From: Candidatus Kapaibacterium sp.
GTDB taxonomy: Bacteria; Bacteroidota; Ignavibacteria; Kapaibacteriales; UBA2268
Direction of reading: 5' to 3'
DNA: 5,125 nt
NCBI GenBank assembly: GCA_028691175.1
Contig: JAQUZU010000125.1
Coordinates: forward strand, 1 to 5,125
Shown piece by piece: positions 1-4,982 of this stretch (position 1 is its first letter; each line of letters begins with the position of its first letter). Below the pieces are notes generated by a model. It was not told the origin of the DNA, searched no databases, and worked only from the letters and a program-made list of their open reading frames with translations. The position numbers were made by a program, and so were the translations under genes.

Positions 1-123
1 AATCAGCGGACTGCTCTTTATCGCGTGTTCGATATAATATTCCAACGAGTTTTGCGAACCCGATTGAGCATACAAACACAGAACAGACAGAAGCAAGGTG
101 CTCAGAAAAATAACTTTCTTCAT
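1..123 (-). CDS. TolC-like outer membrane efflux protein, N-terminal fragment (runs off the left edge)
   Basis: Reading leftward from an ATG at 123, 41 codons are open to the window edge. The product starts MKKVIFLSTLLLSVLCLYAQ, a lysine-started hydrophobic signal peptide with likely cleavage after the Ala near residue 19, and no lipobox cysteine at the expected place. The next residues, SLEYYIEHAIKSSPLI, resemble the first helix of TolC-family proteins, which commonly begin with a leucine-rich 'sleeyielAlknnP' pattern. TolC-family proteins form the outer membrane channel of tripartite efflux pumps and are often followed by a membrane fusion protein and an RND or ABC pump gene. Those genes would lie outside this window. 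The call rests on a short stretch. The signal peptide is solid, the family is a reasonable but unproven reading. Confidence 0.6.
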   Translation of the reverse strand, partial: MKKVIFLSTLLLSVLCLYAQSGSQNSLEYYIEHAIKSSPLI

Positions 124-139
124 TATCGAATTTTTGCGA

Positions 140-147
140 CAAAGTTA
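140..147 (-). promoter_or_regulatory. Candidate -7 promoter element for the leftward efflux-like gene
   Basis: The minus strand reads TAACTTTG here, an exact match to the Bacteroidetes -7 consensus TAnnTTTG, 16 bases upstream of the ATG at 123. No good TTTG is seen 19 to 21 bases further upstream, so the -33 half is weak and the call depends on one motif plus its position. Confidence 0.45.
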
Positions 148-189
148 TGACCCGATTTTGCAGAAAATTAGAATATTGAAAGATTGTTG

Positions 190-197
190 TATATTTG
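190..197 (+). promoter_or_regulatory. Candidate -7 promoter element for the zinc-ribbon gene
   Basis: TATATTTG matches TAnnTTTG exactly and lies 57 bases before the ATG at 255, implying a leader of about 50 bases. A TTTG occurs at 157-160 but is 29 bases away, too far for the usual spacing of about 20. A weak TTAG at 168-171 is better spaced. The same 131-base gap also holds the opposite-facing promoter of the efflux-like gene. Confidence 0.4.
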
Positions 198-254
198 TAT
201 GTATTGTAAATTCTTGAATGGACTAGATAAAAATCAAAAAAATAAACGAACAGT

Positions 255-530
255 ATGGAAGTACAAATTTGCCAAAGTTGCGGAATGGATATGAAGTCCG
301 CGCAAGATTTCGGCACGAATGCCGATGGAACGCCGAACACGGAATATTGTGTGTATTGCTATCAGAACGGAGCTTTTACGCGCGAAGCCACAGTTGACGA
401 TATGCTGGAAACCAACCTCAAATTTCTCGACCACTGGAATGCCGAAACGGGAAATAATTTTACAGTTGACGAAGCCCGACCCATTCTCAGAGAATATTTA
501 ACCACTTTAAAACGATGGAAAAAGAGTTGA
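255..530 (+). CDS. Small zinc-ribbon domain protein
   Basis: The 91-residue product carries two CxxC knuckles, Cys6-Cys9 (CQSC) and Cys32-Cys35 (CVYC), which together can bind one zinc ion. Between them is the GTNADGTPNTEYC segment and after them the YQNGAFT segment. This arrangement matches the 'putative zinc ribbon' family (Pfam Zn_ribbon_2 type), whose members are about 80 to 100 residues, so this looks full length. The C-terminal half (about 45-91) is predicted helical and ends in a basic tail, LKRWKKS. The protein has no signal peptide and should be cytoplasmic. Its molecular role is not known for the family. The start ATG follows an A-rich leader without a Shine-Dalgarno sequence, as is normal for Bacteroidota. 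It is divergent from the efflux-like gene, and the gene after it is separated by a repeat, so it is probably transcribed alone. Confidence 0.9.
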   Translation: MEVQICQSCGMDMKSAQDFGTNADGTPNTEYCVYCYQNGAFTREATVDDMLETNLKFLDHWNAETGNNFTVDEARPILREYLTTLKRWKKS

Positions 531-616
531 AATAAGAATAAAGTTCTATCAATTAGTAAGATTTGGTAGAATGATTATCCAATTTTTCACCAATGAAGCT
601 GTCTTTTGGATTGACC

Positions 617-632
617 TCGGCTAGTGAGCCGA
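617..632. repeat. Perfect 6-bp hairpin upstream of the intergenic repeat
   Basis: TCGGCT, a 4-base loop AGTG, then AGCCGA form a perfect stem. On the plus strand it is followed by a run of A rather than T. On the minus strand no T-run follows it either, since the T-run precedes it. It is thus not a standard intrinsic terminator in either direction. It may be the outer end of the repeat that follows. Confidence 0.5.
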
Positions 633-649
633 AAAATAAGTGCAGTCAG

Positions 650-810
650 CGTAAAAAAATATTTCTGTTTGAGCGACGTAGGAGCGAGTTTGGAAGATTT
701 TAGCTGACAAACGCCAATTTTTCGTGTGAGGCAGGCGCAGTCTTGAACTTTTTTGCTTCGTTTTTTGGTTCAAGCCAAAAAATGAAGTGGGGTTTGGGGC
801 AAAGCCCCAT
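650..810. repeat. Structured intergenic repeat-like element (probable dispersed Bacteroidales repeat)
   Basis: The gap between the zinc-ribbon and VOC genes holds no supported gene, and most of it is this element. Visible parts are a GAGCGACGTAGGAGCGAG stretch (671-688), CTTGAAC at 742-748 pairing with GTTCAAG at 768-774, TTTTTTGG at 761-768 pairing with CCAAAAAA at 775-782, and a GC-rich hairpin TGGGGC-AAA-GCCCCA at 795-809. The second and third structures share bases, so they are mutually exclusive folds. From memory, near-identical text recurs between genes in many Bacteroidales genomes, but only one copy is in this window, so repeat status is recalled and not shown here. Its left boundary is uncertain. 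The remaining bases (531-616 and 811-858) are AT-rich with no feature I can support. Confidence 0.55.
795..809 (+). terminator. GC-rich hairpin, possible terminator-like structure
   Basis: TGGGGC and GCCCCA pair perfectly around an AAA loop. The plus strand continues TTAAATAATG, with only a very short T-run, so if it stops transcription arriving from the left it would be a weak intrinsic terminator. It sits 49 bases before the VOC start codon and belongs to the repeat element. Confidence 0.25.
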
Positions 811-858
811 TAAATAATGAGATTAGGTAAAATACAGATATTCAAATAAAAATATACT

Positions 859-1269
859 ATGAAATTTAATGACCTTACAATCACGTTCCATACCGACAAA
901 ATCAGGGACTGTGTCGATTTTTACAGCAAGTATTTCAAAACCGCTGTTGCGTTCGATGCCGAATGGTATGTGATGATTCGACTCGAAAGCGATAAACCGA
1001 TGGTTCTCAACTTTCAACAGCGCAACAAAGACCTGGATTATTCCACTTGCTCACAATTTGGCGGTGGCGTAACGCTCAATTTGTTGGTCGAAGATGTGGA
1101 TGCCCGCTACAACGAACTCGACGCGACGGACATCGTGTTTGCCGAAAAGATAACCGACCACGAATGGGGCGACCGCGCTTTCAGCCTTTACGACCCCATC
1201 GGAAACCTGATTTATATCTATTCCGAACGTCCGTTGCACGAAAAATTTAAGAGTGCGGTGAAGGAATAA
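859..1269 (+). CDS. Glyoxalase-fold (VOC superfamily) protein
   Basis: The 136-residue product has the two paired beta-alpha-beta-beta-beta units of the vicinal oxygen chelate superfamily. Residues about 5-52 begin LTITFHTDKIRDCVDFYSKYF, the usual strand-helix opening, and residues about 71-123 end in WGDRAFSLYDPIGNLIYIYSE, the typical closing motif (Asp-Pro-x-Gly-Asn). Length is normal for the single-chain family, which dimerises to form its active sites. Family members include glyoxalase I, bleomycin-binding proteins and ring-cleaving dioxygenases. Here Glu123 is in the usual last metal-ligand position, but I do not see clear His ligands at the usual strand positions, so metal chemistry and substrate are open. 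It is cytoplasmic, with an ATG after an A-rich leader, and its stop lies 5 bases from the 3' end of the opposite-strand kinase gene. Confidence 0.88.
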   Translation: MKFNDLTITFHTDKIRDCVDFYSKYFKTAVAFDAEWYVMIRLESDKPMVLNFQQRNKDLDYSTCSQFGGGVTLNLLVEDVDARYNELDATDIVFAEKITDHEWGDRAFSLYDPIGNLIYIYSERPLHEKFKSAVKE

Positions 1270-1274
1270 AGAGC

Positions 1275-2543
1275 TTATGAGAATTCCACCCAAAAGCAAT
1301 GTAAATCGTCTTTAAAGCGGTATCCGACTTGCCAGCCGTGCAGTTTGCAAATCTGATTGACAATGGAAAGGCCCAAGCCGTTGCCTTTTCGTTCTTCCGA
1401 GGTTCGGCTGAAACGTCGGAAGACTTTTTCTTTGTCCAACGGGATTTTGGTACCGCTGTTGCTGATTTGAAATGTGTTGCCTTTTACTTCGATATGTATA
1501 AATCCTCCACTGTGATTGTGTCGGATAGCGTTCGAAATCAGGTTGTTTATCAGGCTTTCCAACAGCACTTTGTTGGCCATAATTTCCAAAGTATTTTGGA
1601 TGTCGGCCGATAATGTGATTTCATTATTGGAAGCCAATTCCTTGAGATAAGTCAGTTGGCGTTCCAGCAATTGGCTGAAATTAATCACAATCGTTTCCTT
1701 GAATTGCGAGTTATCGATGCGCGACAGCAACAGCAAATTCTTATTCAGTCGCGTCAATCGGGACGAAAGATCGTAAAGCGATTCGATGACGTTCATCTGC
1801 GATTCGTTGAGCGAATCGTCCTGCAAAAGCAAGTCAAGTTGCGATTGGAACACCGCCAAGGGCGTTTGCAGTTCGTGCGAAGCATTTTCGGTAAACTCTT
1901 TTTGCTGTTTGTAGCTCGCCACATTTTCCTCCATCAGCTTGGTCAGGTTGCTGTTCAGTCGTGCAAACTCGGTTGTCGATGTTTTTTCAAATTCGGGAAT
2001 TTTTCCTTTTTCAAGGTTGAAATCCTCAATTTCGTTCAAACTGTTGTAAAACGGCTTCCATAAACGGCGCGACAATATGAATTGAATGCCCAGCAATCCC
2101 GCGATGATGATAACGAAAAACAGGAGATATTGCACGCCGAGCGTCCGAAACAAATCTTTCGATTCAATCATCGCAATGCGCGACATAAACACATACGGCT
2201 TCCCTTCGACACTAATTTTGCGGTAATAAATGCGGTAATCAATCTCGTGATTTTCGGCGTTGCTGAACAGCGATTTCTGAACCACTTTATTCAACGGATA
2301 AGAATTTTCGTAAGGCAGAATCTTCATATCTTCGTTGAATCGGTTCCAATAATCAATGTCCGAAATTTTCAATGTAGAATTGTTGCTTTCCACAAAATGC
2401 TTGCTCCGAAATTTGATTAATTCGTCGAGGTCTTTCGCGTAAAAATTCTTCATCACGTAGAAAAGCAGCGGAAAGCAACACAGCATTATCACGCTTGTGA
2501 AAACCAGAAATTGCCCCGAACTTTTCGATAATAAGCTACGCAT
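1275..2543 (-). CDS. Membrane sensor histidine kinase
   Basis: This 422-residue protein is the sensor of a two-component system. It has a first membrane segment at about 13-32, an extracytoplasmic sensing region of about 100 residues (33-136), and a second membrane segment at about 137-157. A linker follows (160-215), then the HisKA dimerisation domain with the H box ASHELQTP (phosphoacceptor His223). The ATPase domain shows the N box NNLISNAIRHN (333-343), an NSG variant of the first glycine box (362-364), an F box FRRFSR (375-380) and the second glycine box GNGLGLSIV (387-395). All kinase motifs are intact. The ATG overlaps the end of the regulator gene by 8 bases and is preceded inside that gene by GGGAGG (2550-2555), indicating translational coupling. 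The sensed signal cannot be read from the sequence. The 3' end faces the VOC gene with 5 bases between stops. Confidence 0.96.
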   Translation of the reverse strand: MRSLLSKSSGQFLVFTSVIMLCCFPLLFYVMKNFYAKDLDELIKFRSKHFVESNNSTLKISDIDYWNRFNEDMKILPYENSYPLNKVVQKSLFSNAENHEIDYRIYYRKISVEGKPYVFMSRIAMIESKDLFRTLGVQYLLFFVIIIAGLLGIQFILSRRLWKPFYNSLNEIEDFNLEKGKIPEFEKTSTTEFARLNSNLTKLMEENVASYKQQKEFTENASHELQTPLAVFQSQLDLLLQDDSLNESQMNVIESLYDLSSRLTRLNKNLLLLSRIDNSQFKETIVINFSQLLERQLTYLKELASNNEITLSADIQNTLEIMANKVLLESLINNLISNAIRHNHSGGFIHIEVKGNTFQISNSGTKIPLDKEKVFRRFSRTSEERKGNGLGLSIVNQICKLHGWQVGYRFKDDLHCFWVEFS

Positions 2544-3219
2544 CTTTGTCCTCCCATTTATATCCCGTGCCGTAAACCGTTTTAATACAAGCCTCTCCGC
2601 CCGCGTCGTTCAGCTTGGCTTTCAGGTTTTTGATATGCGCGTACACAAAATTGTGGCTGTCCAACATATCGGCCATATCGCCCGAAAGATGTTCCGCAAT
2701 CGCATTCTTTGAAATCACCTTGTTTTTATTCCCTATCAAAAACAATAGTAATTCGTATTCCGATTTTGTTAATACTATTTCAGTATTGCCGACATTTACG
2801 GTTTTTGCAAGTAAGTCAATTGTTATGCCTTTAGATATCAGTGTATTGCTATGTGAAAATTGTTGCCGGCGCATCAAAGCATAAATGCGGACACTCAATT
2901 CGGGCAGGGGAAAGGGTTTTGCCAGATAGTCATCAGCGCCAATTTGCAAACCTTTTATCTTGTCGTCCAATGCACCACGTGCAGATATAATAATAATGCC
3001 GCTATCGATTTTGCGGGCTTTTATTTCTTCAAGAATCTTCAATCCGTCACCTCCAGGAAGGTTTAAATCCAACAAAATGCAATCATATTCATATAGGGCT
3101 ATTTTATCTACAGCTTCGCTATAGGTAAAGGCTTGTTCACACAAATAATTGTCCGATGTCAAATACGTTACAATGTTATTGGACAGTTCGCGTTCGTCTT
3201 CAATTAATAATATCTTCAT
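2536..3219 (-). CDS. OmpR/PhoB-family response regulator
   Basis: The 227-residue product is a DNA-binding partner for the kinase encoded next. The receiver domain (about 1-118) has the acidic pair Glu7-Asp8, phosphoacceptor Asp51 in LLDLNLP, Ser79 at the switch position and Lys101 in the KPF motif. The winged-helix effector domain (about 127-223) includes the LTKSEYELLLFL recognition-scaffold segment and ends with the family's VYGTGYKW hairpin. All key residues are present, so it should be phosphorylated by His223 of the kinase and bind direct repeats upstream of its targets. It starts 9 bases after the EamA stop, with an AGAGGG ribosome-site-like sequence (3225-3230) overlapping that stop. 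The 5' two thirds of the gene is more AT-rich than its 3' end and the kinase gene. Confidence 0.96.
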   Translation of the reverse strand: MKILLIEDERELSNNIVTYLTSDNYLCEQAFTYSEAVDKIALYEYDCILLDLNLPGGDGLKILEEIKARKIDSGIIIISARGALDDKIKGLQIGADDYLAKPFPLPELSVRIYALMRRQQFSHSNTLISKGITIDLLAKTVNVGNTEIVLTKSEYELLLFLIGNKNKVISKNAIAEHLSGDMADMLDSHNFVYAHIKNLKAKLNDAGGEACIKTVYGTGYKWEDKDA

Positions 3220-3224
3220 ATAGT

Positions 3225-3230
3225 CCCTCT
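3225..3230 (-). promoter_or_regulatory. Ribosome binding site for the response regulator
   Basis: The minus strand reads TAGAGGGACTATATG, so AGAGGG overlaps the EamA stop codon TAG and sits 5 bases before the regulator ATG at 3219. Strong Shine-Dalgarno sites are uncommon in Bacteroidota. This one supports reading the regulator from the same transcript as EamA. Confidence 0.5.
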
Positions 3231-3648
3231 ATTTATCTGTTAAAATTACCAACGAACCACTTGCGATTAGCAAACCTCCCAACAGAACCTTCCAACTGAC
3301 AGATTCTTTTAAGATTATAAATGAAAGGAAAATCGTTATCACGACACTCATCTTGTCTATTGGCGCAACTTTCGATGCTTCGCCCAATTGCAGGGCTTTA
3401 AAATAGAACAACCATGATAACCCTGTCGCGAATCCCGAAAATAAAAGGAATACCCAATTAGTTTTGCTCAATTCCCTTACGCCTCCCAAGCTGTTGCTTG
3501 CAATGACAATCCCCCACGTTATGAGCAATACCACGCAGGTGCGTATCGCCGTGGCCAGGTTGGAATCGACATCTTTGACCCCAATTTTTGCGAATATCGC
3601 CGTTAGTGCGCCAAATACGGCCGATAGTATGGCATACCATTTCCACAT
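3229..3648 (-). CDS. Half-size EamA-family membrane transporter
   Basis: The product is 139 residues with about five membrane segments (near 4-23, 31-51, 65-84, 97-114 and 118-136) and matches one EamA repeat. The most telling part is FKALQLGEASKVAPIDKMSVVITIFLSFIILKES (about 83-116 in this numbering), which follows the conserved 'alxxGxasxvxPi' and terminal Leu-Lys-Glu pattern of the family. Most EamA drug/metabolite transporters have two such repeats (about 300 residues). Single-repeat forms of about 140 residues occur and probably work as dimers. The substrate is unknown. I chose the ATG at 3648 (MWKWYAIL). An in-frame TTG at 3669 would add seven residues but lies inside the promoter motif. 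It is first in an operon with the regulator (9-base gap) and kinase. An insertion sequence now ends 31 bases upstream of the ATG. Confidence 0.88.
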   Translation of the reverse strand: MWKWYAILSAVFGALTAIFAKIGVKDVDSNLATAIRTCVVLLITWGIVIASNSLGGVRELSKTNWVFLLFSGFATGLSWLFYFKALQLGEASKVAPIDKMSVVITIFLSFIILKESVSWKVLLGGLLIASGSLVILTDK

Positions 3649-3666
3649 AATCCGGTGTTTTTTTTG

Positions 3667-3674
3667 CAAAATTA
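3667..3674 (-). promoter_or_regulatory. -7 promoter element of the EamA-regulator-kinase operon, separated from its -33 box
   Basis: The minus strand reads TAATTTTG, an exact TAnnTTTG match, 18 bases upstream of the EamA ATG. Only 5 bases separate it from the TTAA at the insertion sequence edge. At the normal distance of 19 to 21 bases, which now lies inside the insertion sequence, there is no TTTG. The matching TTTG is found beyond the far end of the insertion sequence, at 4719-4722. Confidence 0.55.
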
Positions 3675-3679
3675 CTATA

Positions 3680-3683
3680 TTAA
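3680..3683. repeat. Left copy of TTAA flanking the insertion sequence (probable target duplication)
   Basis: TTAA borders the left terminal repeat, and the same four bases border the right end at 4704-4707. As TTAA is its own reverse complement, it can be read either as a 4-bp target duplication or as the outermost part of a 22-bp inverted repeat. No longer direct repeat exists in the flanks. Confidence 0.5.
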
Positions 3684-3701
3684 CCCGTTGGCGGAATTAA
3701 A
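3684..3701 (+). repeat. Left terminal inverted repeat of the insertion sequence
   Basis: CCCGTTGGCGGAATTAAA, the exact reverse complement of 4686-4703. The match continues outward through TTAA for a total of 22 bp and breaks inward at the next base. It is the expected transposase binding and cleavage site. Confidence 0.9.
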
Positions 3702-3726
3702 ATATTGAAAAAATGTTAGCTAAAAA

Positions 3727-3758
3727 GTTGCACATATCGTTGATTTTTAGTATATTAG
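3727..3758 (+). promoter_or_regulatory. Possible transposase promoter
   Basis: GTTG at 3727-3730 is followed 20 bases later by TATATTAG at 3751-3758, approximating the TTTG and TAnnTTTG pair with one mismatch in each box. It ends 32 bases before the preferred transposase start at 3791. Both boxes are imperfect. Confidence 0.3.
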
Positions 3759-3764
3759 TGGTTG

Positions 3765-3772
3765 CAAAACTA
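3765..3772 (-). promoter_or_regulatory. Outward-facing -7-like motif inside the insertion sequence
   Basis: The minus strand reads TAGTTTTG, an exact TAnnTTTG match pointing left, out of the element toward the EamA operon. The best -33 candidate is a TTGT about 22 bases upstream, which is weak. Transcription starting here would cross the left terminal repeat and reach the EamA gene, about 115 bases away. Confidence 0.25.
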
Positions 3773-3790
3773 ACAATATACAATCTCCGT

Positions 3791-4690
3791 ATGCACAACT
3801 TATATGCAATATTCGCTAAATTTCTTGACATATGCAAGGCTTTTGCTAAATATTTAGTAAATGAGAATGGAAATTTACCTCGTAGAGGTGTCGTTCCCCG
3901 TTTCTCGGATTTGGAAGTTATCTCATTAAGTCTGACTGCAGAATCATTGGGAATCGATAGCGAGAATTATCTATTCTCTAAATTAGAAGAATATAGAAAC
4001 CACATTCCGAATCTTATATCACGTCGCCAATTCAATGATCGTAGGAAACTCACGGGTATCCTATGCAATCAAATTCGGGAAAAGATAGCTGCCTTTATTG
4101 ATGGTTCTGAAGATCTTTTCTGTATAGACTCCAAACCGATAGAAGTTTGCCGGCTTGTTCGATCTAAGCGCTGCAAATTAGGAAAAGAGGATGTAGAAAA
4201 AGCTCCCAATCATGGCTATTGTGCCTCACAGAAGAAATACTACTATGGTTATAAACTACATGCAATCTGTGGATTAAGCGGTGTTATTCATTCTTTTGAT
4301 TTGACTAAAGCCAGTGTTCACGATATTCGATACTTACAAGATGTAAAATACCAATATCATGACTGCACTATCTTTGGAGATAGAGGATATATAGGAGCAG
4401 ACGTACAACTTGACTTATTTGAAACAGCTCATATAAAATTAGAAGTTCCTTATCGGCTCAATCAGAAAGACTGGAAACCCATATTCGTTCCATTTGCTAA
4501 CGCACGCAAAAGAATAGAAACACTCTTCTCACAACTCTGTGATCAATTCATGATTGTTAGAAATTACGCAAAGCAAACGCAAGGACTCTTTACCAGAATT
4601 ATTGCAAAAATTAGTGCGTTAACAATTCTACAATATGTCAACAAAATAAGAAATAAGCCCATTGGGCAAGTTAAGTATGCACTTATTTAA
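3791..4690 (+). CDS. IS982-family transposase
   Basis: The enzyme cuts and joins the ends of the insertion sequence. I start it at the ATG at 3791 (MHNLYAIFAKFLDICKAF), giving 299 residues, the usual family length. The frame is open upstream to an ATG at 3713, but the 26 extra residues are hydrophobic, overlap the likely promoter and do not look like the family N-terminus. The DDE catalytic triad is visible: Asp113 in CIDSKP, Asp197 in FGDRGYIG and Glu243 in KRIETLFSQL (numbers from the 3791 start), with Asp to Glu spacing of 46. Characteristic family text includes FPRRGVVPRFSDLEV-like residues 29-44, EKAPNHGYCAS and YGYKLHAICGLSGVIHSFDLTKASVHD. No frameshift or stop interrupts it. The stop TAA lies in the right terminal repeat. 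Transcription is divergent from the EamA operon. Confidence 0.93.
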   Translation: MHNLYAIFAKFLDICKAFAKYLVNENGNLPRRGVVPRFSDLEVISLSLTAESLGIDSENYLFSKLEEYRNHIPNLISRRQFNDRRKLTGILCNQIREKIAAFIDGSEDLFCIDSKPIEVCRLVRSKRCKLGKEDVEKAPNHGYCASQKKYYYGYKLHAICGLSGVIHSFDLTKASVHDIRYLQDVKYQYHDCTIFGDRGYIGADVQLDLFETAHIKLEVPYRLNQKDWKPIFVPFANARKRIETLFSQLCDQFMIVRNYAKQTQGLFTRIIAKISALTILQYVNKIRNKPIGQVKYALI

Positions 4691-4703
4691 TTCCGCCAAC
4701 GGG
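4686..4703 (-). repeat. Right terminal inverted repeat of the insertion sequence
   Basis: Exact reverse complement of 3684-3701. It contains the transposase stop codon (4688-4690) and, read leftward, supplies the last five codons and stop of the neighbouring open frame. Confidence 0.9.
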
Positions 4704-4707
4704 TTAA
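4704..4707. repeat. Right copy of TTAA flanking the insertion sequence
   Basis: Pairs with TTAA at 3680-3683 as a likely 4-bp target duplication. Collapsing the two copies rebuilds a plausible promoter and a stop codon across the junction, which favours this reading over TTAA being part of the terminal repeat. Confidence 0.5.
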
Positions 4708-4718
4708 TGTATTTAGTT

Positions 4719-4722
4719 CAAA
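4719..4722 (-). promoter_or_regulatory. Displaced -33 box of the EamA operon promoter
   Basis: The minus strand reads TTTG here, inside the Leu-Phe-Glu-Leu codons of the upstream open frame. In the sequence rebuilt without the insertion element it lies exactly 20 bases before TAATTTTG (11 bases of right flank, TTAA, then 5 bases of left flank), the normal Bacteroidetes spacing. Confidence 0.45.
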
Positions 4723-4982
4723 TAAATTGGTATTTGATTCATCTTCAAATTGAATAAATTTTGTTTGAATTGTGACTTTTGTGGAGTTACCATACTCATA
4801 TTCATTCTTGAATTCTGCATAAGCAAATGTTTCCTTAGCTGCGATTTGCTTTCTTTCATAATCTAAATATTTTTCTCTTTGGAGATTTAAAGAACTAAGG
4901 ATTAATTCAAAACTTGTTATTGGATCATATTCTATCCATTGAAATTTTGAGAGATTGTCTGGTATCACACAATTGTTAATTT

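Larger units (their letters stand above)
3684..4703 (+). mobile_element. IS982-family insertion sequence, complete
   Basis: About 1,020 bp bounded by perfect inverted repeats, 18 bp without the flanking TTAA or 22 bp with it. It encodes one intact transposase whose stop codon lies in the right terminal repeat. Size, ends containing ACCC/CCCG and the transposase type all fit the IS982 family, whose members are around 1 kb. With intact ends and an intact gene it could still be mobile, which suggests a fairly recent insertion. It sits between the operon led by the EamA gene and a leftward open frame of unknown function. Family practice often places the element end at ACCC, which would shift each boundary outward by one base. 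Confidence 0.88.

Noticed and set aside
617..632. Intrinsic terminator for the zinc-ribbon gene
   Set aside because: The hairpin is followed by A residues on the plus strand instead of a T-run and is 87 bases beyond the stop codon.
700..810. Leftward 36-codon frame beginning MGLCPKPHF inside the intergenic repeat
   Set aside because: It coincides with the hairpins of the repeat, has no promoter or ribosome site, and looks like the kind of spurious small protein called wherever this repeat occurs.
1329..2063. Plus-strand open frames across the kinase gene
   Set aside because: They are antisense shadows of a kinase gene with every motif intact, and their translations show no recognisable domain.
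3649..3669. TTG start adding seven residues to the EamA protein
   Set aside because: The TTG overlaps the -7 promoter motif and the added MQKKHRI-type stretch is not needed. The ATG at 3648 directly precedes the first membrane segment.
3713..3790. Extended transposase start at the first ATG
   Set aside because: The extra 26 residues do not resemble the family N-terminus and overlap the likely promoter. The ATG at 3791 gives the usual length and opening.
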